Source of the DNA: Cruorifilaria tuberocauda | Lineage: Eukaryota; Nematoda; Chromadorea; Rhabditida; Onchocercidae | Direction: 5' to 3' | DNA: 64,000 nt | Assembly (NCBI GenBank): GCA_013365365.1 | Contig: JABVXU010000163.1 | Coordinates: 46,409-110,408 of the forward strand | Shown: positions 39,743-51,836 of the stretch, piece by piece | Layout of the letters: every line of letters starts with the position of its first letter | How positions within the stretch are numbered: position 1 is the stretch's first letter | Program-made: the position numbers and the translations under genes | Notes under the pieces: model-generated | Seen by the model: the letters and a program-made list of their open reading frames with translations, nothing else | What the model was told of the DNA's origin: nothing | Database searches by the model: none

Positions 39743-42700
39743 TTATATGCATGGCAAATTTCGTTGTCGAAGTTTATGAACAAGTTGCGTGAAATTACGC
39801 TCACTGTAAACGTGTTTCTGATCATTTGCCATTGTTTCAATGGTATAAAGATTCAATCCAGGATTATTCCCATCAGCTCCTCCATTACCCTGCAATAAAT
39901 ATATTTTAAAGTGAGTTTTACTTCAACTTTATTGAATCATTAAGAACATCTCGTTATTTAATTTGCTACCAGTAGAACTTTGTGACTGATACAATGGAAA
40001 TATGAGATACAGGCTTGTTACGAATGATTTAAAGCCCAATCATCAGATCATTTAATCCATAACGGCCCTTTACAGAGTCATAAAATTCCAGAGAATTAAT
40101 ACTAAACATTATGAGTTTGAATTGATTATCCAATTTTTGAGTCTGAAAGAAAAAGGAAGTGTCCTAGATTTATTCCATAATTTGTCTTCTTCGCTCACTC
40201 ATATGCTTAATATGATGTCTATGAATGAATCCGAGAAGAAAACTGAATGTTAATAAACCTCATAAACCACAGTATAGAGAGTAAATCCGGCTCCCTTAGC
40301 ATTACGACTCATTTCTTCAACATCCGGTCCCTTATTACTCCATCCATCCGTAAATACAAGCATGGCCTTTTCCGCGATATGATTTGGTCGACCGCCATGT
40401 CGCTTATCGTGTTGCTGAGTTCCGAGTCGGATTCCTTCACCTATAAAATTCATTAAACTGCATTCTCAATATTACTATTCATTTTAAATTATTTCATGCA
40501 CTTTACATTCTTCATTAAAATTTTATAATCTTCTTTTTGAGTTAAATCAAAAACAAAACAAATATTATCGATATTAAGAAATCGTTTATTAAAAAAATGA
40601 TTAAAAAGAAACCGAGAGCAGTTGTACCACCAGTAGATTCTAATCTTCGGATTGCAGCTACGATATCTTTACCATCGAAATATCTAAATTCATTAATTAA
40701 TTGAAAAACAATTCAATTCGCATTTAAATCGATCTAGTTGACATATCTCAGAAATACTAAATATCTAAAATGAATTAATGGATGTAAAATTCATTTAAGA
40801 TAAAAATTTGATTGTAATTTGGCTTTATGAAAACTTCCAGAAGAAAAGATGGAAAATAGAATAAAGAAAAATTTTATACGTTTCGTTTCAACCTGTTTAT
40901 TGATTATTATTCAACTTGTTTATTGATTATGAAATATTTCCATTTTTTTTTGATTTCAATCGTTCTTTTTATTTGAAAATGTTTCTTTTTTTTACTTGTA
41001 AGACTTAATTTAATTTCTGTCATTCTAGAATTAGAATTTCATGCATTAAAGACTAATTTAATTACAAATTAACGTTTTAGAGAGAAAATTGAATGATAGG
41101 ATTAGCAAGTTATTAACTCTTTGTTTATTTTCAAAGAATTATTAATTTACACAAAATTGATTGTTCAGTTGCACTTTGCATTTTAAACCTTAATTCGTTT
41201 CGATTATACAATCAATTGAAAACAATTTCAGGATTTTATTTTATGCAATGAAAATTGCATTTTACTTTTTCTTTTTATATTGAAAGTTTTTCGGAATTCA
41301 GAATTCAATGGTAAAAAAAAACTTCGACCTGTCCAAATTAAATTGTACCCTTGATTTACCCACTGAACTAAATGTTATTAATGCTACTCGACTGAATCGC
41401 CGGCCAATTAAAAGACTATTGGTCAGTTCTTCGGCCATTTCTATGTATTTCCGATAAACCGGATGTGTTGTCGTTGATAAATCCATAACAAGTACCACAT
41501 CTTGTTCACAACCTATAATTTCACTTAAAAAATTGTTGCGAAATTGCAAGAATCATACCAAAGAAATATCGTTTGAAACAGTAATAAATACATCATATTG
41601 TCCGAACCTATTACTTTTCTTGTAAGAAATGTAGGATAATATGTTCTGATTAATTCATTCAGTTAAGTTATCAGTACTCTAGGGTTCACAGAAATTATGG
41701 ATTGTGAATTCAATCAAATTATGATAAAATAAGTTGAGGTTGCATTTAATCCATATTAAATTCCAATAAATCACTTCTACCTTTCCAACCTTATAGCGAG
41801 TTAGCTTATCATTTGGTATCAGATTTTGTAAGCACAGCACTTTGCAATCCTGTTTAGTTGACGATTGATTTCACTGATTGATTAGATCAAGTACTCTATC
41901 ATTCATTAATCAAATTAACAGTCGATTGTTACAATCGAATGCAACAAATACCTGAAATTGGATTGGTTGTAGTTGTGGTAGCTGTTGTAGTTGTCGTTGT
42001 TGTTGTTGTTGTTGTCGTTGTTGTGCGACATTTTTGCTGAGCTTGTCGTAGTAATTTACGTGTAATATCAGCTGCTAATTCTCGGCCGCTTTGTAAAATT
42101 ACATGATTGATGTTACCAGTTATGTGAAATAGTTCTTTTCTTGAAAAAAATTTAATTTCAAAACTATCAATTATCAGTTTTATTATGCAAAATTTTATCA
42201 TTTTAATGCTATCATTAGTAATTTTTGTTTGCTTCGTTATACATGATAAGAATGAAATTATTCAAATTAATGAAAATTATCAATTTCAGCATTTTACACC
42301 TTTAATTTTTGTTTTACAAAATTTTTTCAAAAAATTCTTTCCCTATTTCAAACTATGAGATCAAAACTCGTATTTCTTTGTTACTAGAAAGTTAACGGAT
42401 CTGAGGAAATGAAATTCATGCCTGTCAACAGTTTCTGGATTTCCGGTTGCTGCTGCAAAAATCCATGTATTCGGAATTTGCTGTAACTGTCGAGCCGGAA
42501 TTTTTGGATCATCCGCACTTCGACCATCCGTAACAACCATTATAAGAGTAGGAATTGATTTGTTACGTAATTCCATTAGTTCAAGTCCAAGTTCTAATGC
42601 TTTCCTTAGCAACGAAAAATATGAAAAATTTAACCTTTTTTTTAAAACGATTGAATTATTGTCTAATTAGTTAAATAAGAATACTTGCTCATTTAAATTC

Positions 42701-45700
42701 ATATAAGAAAGGAAATAAATTTTTTCGTTTCTTTTCCAAAAAAAAATTTTTAAATTTAAAAAGAAGAGATTTGACAGCTAAAAAACCAAAGAAAGATTTT
42801 AAATCACACTTGAAATTAAAGTTCAAAATTCTAGTAATCATAAAATTTCGTTTTTAAATAAATTCCCCTAACTTCGTATTTGTTGTGCCACCAATTGCTC
42901 TTAAACTAAGCACACGTTTTCGAAATCCTTCATTGTCTTTGACAAAATTCCACTTGAATACTTCCCGACGATAACTTAATCCGGAATATACGATTAATGC
43001 TACCTGAAAGAGAAAAATGTTAAATCTTCAAAAATATTTGGAAAATTTTGCACAATTTAAATCAGGCTTTCGACATTTATTTCTATTAGAACAATTATGA
43101 TATTGAATTTTTCCAATTAAATCATTTAAAGCTATCATAAATTTTTTGAAGTTAGTTAACTCATACAAAAAAATTCCTGATATAAATTGCGTCATGCTTC
43201 AATTCATATCTATTAGCTTATTTAGTTAGTTTATTATTTAACAAAAAATTTGAAATATTATGTAAATTGCATGAAAATCAAATCGTAACTAAGTAAACCA
43301 GTATTACTGAAAGAGGAAATTAGATTCTGTCAAGCTTCAGTCGATTAAATTATATAGAAATAAAGTTAATCAATTAATTTTGATTATTGCTATCTACATT
43401 TCTTTATAAAGCAATATGAACTCTAACCCTATGTCGAGATGGCCCAATGTCAAGTTCATCCGAAACATTAATAACAAAATTTCGGCTTCTATTAAATGCA
43501 CCTTTCACGGAATCCGAACGATCCAGTATAATGAGAATGTTGAAATAACAGCTAATTGGAAAAATTGTTGTTTGCGTTTTCACGTAAATAAATAATATTG
43601 TTGCTAAGCCCTGAAATATTAATTAAAAATAAAATGTTAATAATAAAGTTAGAAAAAAAAAAAGTAAAACTTGTTGTCTTTTTAAGAATTGCAGTAACTA
43701 AAAGTGAACTTTAAGCCAAATTTAAAATAAGTTTCATGATTTTTAAATGTTTTTAAAGAAATAATAATTTGATAATTTTTGATTTTAAGCAATAAATGTA
43801 AGAATGAATTTTTTTTCGAAAGAACTGAAATATTTTTAGAAAGTATGTTTTTATAATTATCATATAGCTGCTCTATACTGAACCAATTCTGGTAATTATA
43901 TTTCATATAAATGTAAATTTAATAGTAATTTCTTAATCGAAAAATGATAGAATAAAATGAAATCCTAAAAAATCTGAAAATGATTAGAAAAAAGTTTGTC
44001 CAAGTGAAGGCTAAATAAAAATACTTGGGATTTTTGAATGGAAAATACGAAAAATAGTTAAAAGTAAGAGAAAAAGGAATAAGAACATTTTCATTATTAT
44101 AGTTTAATTACTATTTAATTTATTAATTTAATTTTTATAATCGTAATACTTTATAATTTTTTACTACTTTTTTTCTTTCTTTCTTTTCTTCCTTTAATCC
44201 TTCAAGTCCAAAATTCATTCATTTTTCTAGCATTTTATCAAAATTTTGTTAAATTTGCAAATTTATTCTGAGCAAAAACAGTAATTTTAAAATGATAATA
44301 AGATTTTAAGAATTTCATAAAGTTCATTTAATAACTTTTTAAAAGTGAATTTGAAGAAAATTTTCATTTCATCATTGTCTTGCTAATTTCTTGCTTTGGA
44401 AACTCCAAATCCAACTTTATTGAATTGCTAAAAGTTGAACGAAATTTAATTTTAAATTAAAAAAGTGCTCCGAGATTTTATTTTCCTTTCCCCTTTCTCA
44501 AAAGTAAATCAATTTTTTTTGATTTCAAATGAATTGATGAATTTCACAGGTTTTGTTTTAAAAAACTATACTTTTTTTTCGTTTTCTAATCACCTGTAAA
44601 ACCGGAAAAAAATTTTAATTACGAAATGATAAGTGATAAGCATTGTAAAAGATTCAACCGCTTAAACCGGTTGAAATTTTTGTTTTTCTCGCTTTTTTTC
44701 CTAACCAGTTCATTATATGTGACAATTTGCACGATTTTTTTTTAACGGACGACTAACTGAAATATATAAGCCTTTCCCATTCAGCAAAAAAAAAGGGAAG
44801 TAGGAAAAAGAAGTAAGCTAATAATACAAAATAAAATGAGCAATAGAAAATGAACGAAATTTTGAAGTTCAGTTTGAACTAAAAAAATGAAAGTCGACTA
44901 AGATGAAATGGGATTGGAAAATTAAATGAAATACAATACAAGCAACCGAAAAATGAAATAGATTATCATACGATTTTGTAATAAACTATACTGTAATTCT
45001 TTTGTGCCTTTCTGCAATTTTCTAGGAAACTTTGAAATTTGAAAATGGCTGAAAAGATGAAAAGTTGTCAATAATAAAGAAGAAACGATCAATTTTCGTT
45101 GAAAATCATACAATTTTTAAAGATGAAATATTTGAATTTAATTGAAAAAGGATCTGTCATATTTTTTCTACAATGATTAAAAGGTAAGGCATACTTTTCA
45201 AAAATAGTAAACGGCAAAGTAAAATTAATAAGTAATTTATTAGTTCATTAATAAGTAAAGTTAATAAATAATTCATCATCTTATTAAAATGCTGAAAGAT
45301 TGAGTGGATAATATTTTTCATTGTCCGCTAGATAATTTGTCATCATTTCACTGGCCTTTTTTTTGGATAGAAGGTAGGTTCGAGTGATAATCATATAGAT
45401 ATAGATATAGATAGATAGATAAATAGATAAATATTATTAATTTAATATTTTAAAATATTTTAATATAATAAAAATAAATAATAATAGAATTTAGAAAAAT
45501 ATAGTCAAAATACTAAGAAATTTGCCTACCGCAACTGATGATTGCAATCCTCATGGATATAACTCTAATACTTTAAAGTAAAGTAAAAAGTTAAAGTCAA
45601 AGTGAAAAGTTATATCAATATTGCGTAACAAATCTTAAAGTATTTATTAAATTCAATAGACAATTACGAGCAAAATAACTCATAATAAGTAATAATAAAG

Positions 45701-46317
45701 TTGATCGAGATCGATGGAAAGAAGTGCAAAAATGTGATTTGTAGAAGATTGATACTAAATAATATTTTGAGTTTCGTATATTTTTGTATCAAATCATATT
45801 ATTCTAAAATTTTCGTTCAAATTTCCAAAATTTGTACTAATTTATAAACAACTTTCTACTGAACTTAATATTTATTTTCTACTATAAAAGATGCTTGTAA
45901 TTTGAATAAATGGTTTTCTATTATTTTATTCCAATTTTATAACTTACTAAATCTCATAAATTAATTCTTTTAATTTAAGGAAAAGAATAAGTTCATGTAA
46001 ATTATCATGGATCCTTGATACCACGACTAGTATGAAAGAAAGAATGAAAGTGTGGAAATTTTTTCAAAAGGAATTTTAAAATTTTGAAATTGAAAAAAAC
46101 ACTTGCAACGATATGAATTATAATAAAAGTAAAAAGTATCATTGTTTTCTGTATCAATATAAAAGTTGAAAAAAAAACTTGAAACAATTAATTAATTAAA
46201 AATGATGAAAAGAAATGAAAATTAAATTTACTTAATTAAAGCAGAATAAAAAAAGGAGTATTTTTTGTAATTAACAAGCAATAAATTTACCAGGATAATG
46301 AGATGCTGCTTTGCCAT
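39743..46317 (-). CDS. Secreted protein with two von Willebrand factor A domains (9 exons, 431 aa)
   Basis: Probable extracellular matrix or cuticle-associated protein; vWA domains bind protein ligands through a metal-ion (MIDAS) site. Exons in transcription order: 46317-46291, 43610-43428, 43003-42873, 42604-42422, 42139-41952, 41512-41329, 40683-40613, 40440-40259, 39889-39743. Residues 1-22 form a signal peptide interrupted by a 2.7-kb intron. vWA1 (about 30-205) has MIDAS DRSDS (39-43), the GGTTN loop and VVTDG. A Thr-rich linker (about 209-232) follows. vWA2 (about 240-425) has DLSTT (248-252), GGTTA and VFTDG. Single Cys residues flank each domain (C30, the Cys before the Thr run, C239, C430), suggesting one closing disulfide per domain. 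The intron after exon 4 needs the GC donor CAG|GCATGA; no GT donor gives the right phase. An acceptor-like TTTCAAG lies 1 nt before the ATG, fitting trans-splicing. I cannot name an orthologue. Confidence 0.88.
41960..42032 (-). repeat. ACN-repeat encoding poly-Thr linker
   Basis: On the minus strand, exon 5 of the vWA gene holds a run of ACA/ACG/ACC/ACT codons, with one GCT, giving about 20 Thr. In DNA it is an imperfect CAA/ACG trinucleotide microsatellite. It lies between the two vWA domains, where a flexible, probably O-glycosylated linker is expected. Confidence 0.85.
45394..45432. repeat. (GATA)n / (GATATA)n microsatellite
   Basis: Runs of GATATA, then GATA, then AATA units in the first intron of the vWA gene. 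Confidence 0.85.
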
Positions 46318-49300
46318 GCTTGAAATTTAGCGTTCGTTAAAGTTTACTCCCGTGATACAAAGAAAAACAAAATGACAGATAAAGAAAGGATGAAATGAAA
46401 GGGAGAGGAGGACGAGGAGGGGAACGGAATGGTAATGAAAAGCTTGAAGAACGGGTTTAAATTCCTTCTACGAAATTTAACATCCTCCTGTACTTTTTCC
46501 TTTTGTCCTGTTCCCTTTTTTTGGATTCTTTTTTGCATTAATTACAAAAAGGTAACAGATTGCATAATGAATGAGAAGAAAGAAGGAAGATATGATTAGA
46601 TGTTACATTTAAATTATTCAAAGCCAGTATGCCACGAACACTTATTTGGATTAAATGCTAAATAAAGCATCTCATATTGAGAATGCTACTAAATTCATAC
46701 TAGAATAATCAGATATTAATTTAAATATTTCATCATATTAAAAAAAAAGTGTTAATCGAGCAATAATTATTTCGCTTTTGCAAAAATTTCTTCGAGATTA
46801 ATAAAATTCAAATGATTTAATGAAAATATTGGTTTGGAAAAATTTCCAGATAATAAGCAATTCAAATATGATCTCAAATTTATCAAACTTTTCATACTTT
46901 TCGCTGATATGATAATTCGGTGATAAGTACTCTCTTATCAATGGAAGTGTTATACTTATTGTAAAAAGGCAAAATTTTTATCTTTATCATTACCATTTTT
47001 TTGGCAATTCACATATATCCTTAATTCAGCAAACATTTTGAATTCTTATCTAGATGATATTGGCTGAAAAAAGTTTTAAGGAAATCGGGAAATATGGTCC
47101 GCTTGATTTGTGATTTTATTAATTTTCTGTTTGATAAAATCAGTTTGATCAGGATTTGAGAAAATTCTCTGTTTCTTAATACTTATCAGAGTTTTTTACA
47201 AATATTAGTTATAATGAAAAAGGAATACTTTTATTTCTATCGATGAACCATCAATGAATGATCCATTTGTTATCGTGAAATCATCGAATATTTATTTTAA
47301 TATTATTTTATAAAATAAGGAAATATTATTTTATGAATAATAGTACTTCAATAAAAACTTTGAAATTTTAGTCGGTTTAAACAAAATTTGCCAGATAAAA
47401 AAAACATATTTCAAATTTGAAAAATTTGAAAAATCCTTTTGAAAACATTAACTTCATCAATAATGAATGTCTGGATTTTCAACGAATTTATTTCTGTCTT
47501 CACCTTTCTTCTTTTTTTTAAATTAAAATCACTTGCTGAATAATATTCTATAAACAGAAATAATTGTCATATCATATATAAGAAATAATTAAGAACTCCA
47601 CCATTTCTCTGAAAATAAACGAATATTGAAATGAAACTTTCTGTTCGAAGAGTTATTTATTGGAATAAAATTACTTTCACGTCAGTGTCACCAATTTTCA
47701 TGCTTTTCGCTTTTTTTTTAATAAATCCGTTTATTAGCAGGCAGTTTATCGCTATCAAATCAGTGCACAATGCATACATTTTTTCTTTCTTCAAAGAACA
47801 CAATCAAATTGTTAATTTTAATTTTTCTTAAACAGTTCAACGAAAATTAATTGTTTCCAACGATCTACACCGTATCAGTACTATATCTTTTAAATGAACT
47901 TATAACCTATTGACTGGTTATATATCAGTAAGACCATCTTTCGAATCTTCCAAATTGGTTTGTCACCATCAACATTATTAGCCTGGTAAAATTGACCTTA
48001 ACTGGTGATTTCTCATATCGATTTTCAATGCATTACATTCATCACTGAAGAACTTGGTGGATGTCTCATTTTCATCATCGTAATTTATGCTTTTATTATC
48101 ATTACTCCACCAGTATATTAATAAAGTTATTATAGCTTGGGGCAAATTATCATCGTCACTATTATTACCAGTATCAGTATCATATTTGTGAACTTTCAGC
48201 AATACTCTTTTAACAAATTAACGTAATTCACGGTTCCACTTTTTTAAAATTTTTGCAGCAAATCGAATTAATAAACAAATGTTCATTAACAACAAATGTC
48301 CTTTCCATACTTCATAATAATGTAAAATGATTCAGATATTTGAGAAAATTCCCGGTAATTACCGTTAGAATGAAATGAAATGTAAATTATACCTTTCTGA
48401 ATTTGGATGAACCTATTTTTTTCCTATTTATATTTGTGCTAATACTTTATAAATTACAATGCTATTAATTGATTTGGTTAAAAGTTTTCTTTATTTATAG
48501 TTCATTCTAACTATAAAATTTCCCTTGTTTCTCCCTCTCCCTCTCTCTTACCTTGTTTCCAATCTTCCTCCGCCCTTCTTCTCAAGAAAAATCATTAATC
48601 ATGTTTGAACAGCGGAATTTCGAAAACATCGATCAAAAGCGAAAAATCAAAAACGTATGGAACTAAAATAGAAAAAATTATCGATCCTTGAATTCTTCAA
48701 ATTTTTTTTTTCTTCATATATCTTGCAATTTAATTGAGCAAATTTTCTCATTACGCAATATTATAGCACCAAAACAAATTTTAACGAGAGGTAAAAGAAT
48801 AAAAGGACGTTTAGGTAATTCTTAATTAGATTTTAAAAACTTCAAAGAAAAATGTCAAGTGGTGAATGCAAATTTTTCTTTCTTTTCAACTTTTGAAAAA
48901 TTAATTACTACAAACAATTAATTACTGCAGCAAATCGGTCAATTTTAAACTATAAAATTGGATATGAAAAGAGAACTCTCTCAGGGAAAAATAAATAAAA
49001 AGTATAATTTTCCTGCTTATAAAAATCAAATAACAGTACAGTTAGTTACACTGATGAAGAGTATTGTTGCGTTTTCAAAATTTAAACCAGAAATTGAGTT
49101 TAAACAGGTCCAATCGGTTTAATTTCCCTCTCCCCAACAACAAGGTTCCTGAAGTTCTCCAGATCTATGCACATCTTGAAGGGTCTTCAAATTTTGAAAA
49201 ATAAATAGTAATCAATATCTGAACTTTGTTTACAAAACAGATGACCCCCATTAGCAACAGTTGAAAATCTCAGGGAATCCTCGCTCCTCCTCTGCTCTAA

Positions 49301-49839
49301 AAACTTCCTGCATTCCTAATAAAGGAATAGCGTTCATCCCAAATTTCTTTTCCAGCAGAACACTTGGCCAGATTCAGTAAGTTTTCGGTAACCAGACTAA
49401 TTTCAAATAAGAATTATTTGAAATCGAATGTTCTGCATGTTTCACATATAACAATATGTTTTATTGTTACTCATAGAGTCACGACGCTAGATACAGTTTT
49501 TGTAGAAATAAATATTTGTCACTAAAAATGTACTGACAGGAGTTTCACATACTATCCAGCATTAAAGAAATGCAACTATGCTTCCAATCAGCGACTTATG
49601 TTCCCTCTTATATGACAACTTTAAGAAACCAAAAATTAGACACTAAAAAAATACATAAGAATGAAATTACAGAAACTCAATTAATGAAAAGAATTTTTGA
49701 GTGAGTGTTACGAAAGAAGTAATATTATAATGAGACTACAATCAATGAAAAAAAAAACTACTTTTTGAAATTAGTAAATTGCTTCATAGTACATGATATT
49801 ATCGTAAAATGTAAAAAATAAAACAATGAAGAACATACG
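46318..49839. other. Intergenic region between the vWA gene and dph-3
   Basis: The left end is upstream sequence of the vWA gene. I see no domain, consistent exon chain or RNA gene. A more complex stretch at about 49.05-49.65 kb was read in all frames and broke on stops; it may be old coding or UTR sequence, but nothing supports a call. Confidence 0.6.
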
Positions 49840-50215
49840 TATGAAATTGGACCAAATTTTGAAAACTTGGCAAAACAAACAAACTTAGTATAAAACTGAA
49901 TCAAATTTTACGAACTTGCAAAATGGACAAATTTAATATAAAACTGAATCAAATCTAACAAACTCAATAAAAAATTGAATCTAATTTTATAAACTTCGAA
50001 ACATTGGAAACTTAGTGGGAGAAGGAAACAAGTTTAGCAAAATGAACAAACTAAGGATAAAACTGAACCAGATTTTACGAAATTGACAAAATTGACAAAC
50101 TTAATATGAAAATGAATAAAATTTCACAAAATTAGCAAGACAGAGAAACTTAGTATAAAGTTGAATCAAATTTTGCAAGCTTAGCAAAATGTAAAACTTG
50201 GTGAATCTAATTAAT
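49840..50215. repeat. Degenerate ~48-bp tandem repeat (about 8 units) just 3' of dph-3
   Basis: Units follow the pattern AAACTTAGTATAAAACTGAA, then TCAAATTTTACGAACTT and GCAAAATGGAC. Copies begin near 49881, 49929, 50008, 50048, 50097 and 50147, with diverged ones between and before. Unit length varies from about 37 to 50 bp. The array ends about 15 bp before the dph-3 stop codon, so it probably lies in that gene's 3'UTR on the other strand. Confidence 0.75.
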
Positions 50216-50228
50216 CCCATCTGGAATA

Positions 50229-50737
50229 CTAGTTCACTTCGATCATTTGTGTGTTCGGAATACAGATGGTTGGTAAAACTTCCAAATTAATATACAGATC
50301 TGGATCATAGATTACTCGAACAATCAGCGAGCAACTGGAACATGTAGCAATATCTTCACCAGCTTCTAACATTTCCCTGGAAAAAAATACGAGAGGCTGC
50401 ATATGTAACAATACGAAGAGAAAAAGCTGAGCAAACCGAAGCAAGAGGTTCAAAATTGATTACTCTTCAAATTTAAATTCCAGGATTATTCCTTTTTAGG
50501 ATTCTGTAACGCAAAATTCATCGCCATTGAGAAACCCTAAACTGAGCAATCTAGCTAAATTCGAAACAGTTTTTAAAACCATACAATAAAATAAGCTCAT
50601 AAAAAACATCTAGTATGTTGAATCACTTACTTTGAAATTTCAAACCGATCTCCACATGGACATGGATAGCTATATGATTTGGTGAATTCATTGTATTCAA
50701 ACTCTTCTATATCAACCTCATCATGAAACAGGGACAT
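50229..50737 (-). CDS. dph-3: Diphthamide biosynthesis protein 3 (DPH3/KTI11), CSL-type zinc protein (2 exons, 84 aa)
   Basis: Small zinc/iron protein that supplies electrons to the DPH1-DPH2 radical enzyme in diphthamide synthesis on elongation factor 2; in yeast it also links to the Elongator tRNA-modifying complex. Exons 50737-50631 and 50376-50229 join in phase 2 across a 254-bp intron (donor GTAAGT, acceptor TTTCCAG). The protein starts [17 protein letters not shown] and holds the CSL finger: [11 protein letters not shown], then [22 protein letters not shown], giving Cys pairs C-x-C and C-x2-C. The 84-residue length is normal for the family. The acidic N-terminus is slightly diverged (EFTKSYSY instead of the usual EEEEMYFYP type). 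The 5' exon starts after a TTTCAG acceptor at 50775, about 37 nt before the ATG. It is divergent to the kinase gene. Confidence 0.95.
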
Positions 50738-50773
50738 TATATGCCTTCTATCAGAGTGCACTGAGATTATGTG

Positions 50774-50780
50774 CCTGAAA
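50774..50780 (-). promoter_or_regulatory. Candidate trans-splice acceptor for dph-3
   Basis: On the minus strand AATTTCAG is followed by a 37-nt leader and the dph-3 ATG. It fits a spliced-leader acceptor or a 5'UTR intron end. Confidence 0.5.
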
Positions 50781-51836
50781 TTAATCTAATAAACTTGAAG
50801 GAAAGAATAAACATACTACAGTATTTTAATTATTTACGGCTTTGTTCTGCTTCGTTGGAACAGTTAATTACGATGGATACCAAATCCCACCCACTGCAGG
50901 ATGAATTCCTACTCGCGAAAATCTCATTCAAATGAAGAGGAAAAATTTCCCAATATTGGAGAGTCTATAGTGAAATCAAACACTTGCTGATCACTGCACT
51001 GCTGAAAAAGCGATTTTAATTAACGAACATTTTTTGGTTTAAGGAAACCATTCTAAACCAAGAAGAAGTACGAATCATAACCCGAAATGGCAAAAAGAAA
51101 TGTCATGAAACGTAATCGCACATATTTTAAAATTCCAATGTGGAAGACAAAGCTTAAGAATTTTCCAGCTAACTTGAATTTCTCACTCTGTTAATAAAAA
51201 GATAACAATGTAAAGTTTCGTATCCACTACGTATCCTCTTCTTATATGTAATCTAAGCATCAGTTAGATTTACGTTAATTACGTTGACACAATGAGAATG
51301 AAGTAGCTACGGGAGATTAGCTCTAAAAACTAGCAATAATCTCTGACTGCCATTCCACTAAAAAAAGACCGAATTCAAAGCAAACGTTAATAAATTCACT
51401 GACATCCGGGAACAACGATACCAACTGATCAATGAGGTAAGGTTGGTAGGTGAGTGAGCATTTTCACCACGTGGCTTGTGGTACGGCTACTACGAAAACG
51501 TTATTTCCCGCGAAAAACGAAGAAGCATAAGGATGTCCTAGTTTTGGTTCCCAGATCGGGGTGCAAAGCTTTCGTTCTACCGGGATGACTCCGGTTTTGT
51601 CAGTACAGCAGTGGAATACTGCTGGTATTTCAATATTTGTCTAATTTCAAATGTTTTTTCAGTCTTTAAATCATTTATCTTTTTCACAGAATAGTATTTG
51701 ATAGGTTATTCTATTTTTAACTTTTGTAGAATATGCGATGGTGGATTGTTCGAAAAGGAATGTATTAATAAAGCTTGCCAATTACTTATCTGACTAAATT
51801 ACGATAGTTTTGAAAGAAAATCATCAATCGGAAAAG
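50781..51836. promoter_or_regulatory. Divergent promoter region of dph-3 (-) and mkk-4 (+)
   Basis: About 1.05 kb separates the two divergent genes. Between 51440 and 51620 it is visibly richer in G+C and holds three symmetric elements: CCACGTGG (51467-51474, E-box/G-box palindrome), TTTCCCGCGAAA (51504-51515, E2F-like) and ACCGG/CCGGT arms around GATGACT (51579-51595). A possible acceptor, TTTTGTAG, ends at 51729 and would give the kinase mRNA a 108-nt 5'UTR with short upstream ATGs. An in-frame TAA at about 51794 precedes the kinase ATG. Regulatory roles are inferred from sequence only. Confidence 0.5.

Noticed and set aside
39890..40153. A minus-strand candidate exon reading TQKLDNQFKL and following
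   Set aside because: It follows a CAG acceptor but gives no vWA sequence. The exon at 39889-39743 joins in phase and completes the domain with the final Cys.
40247..40456. Plus-strand 69-codon frame opposite the vWA gene
   Set aside because: Antisense shadow of vWA exon 8, which has the conserved VFTDGWSNKG motif on the minus strand.
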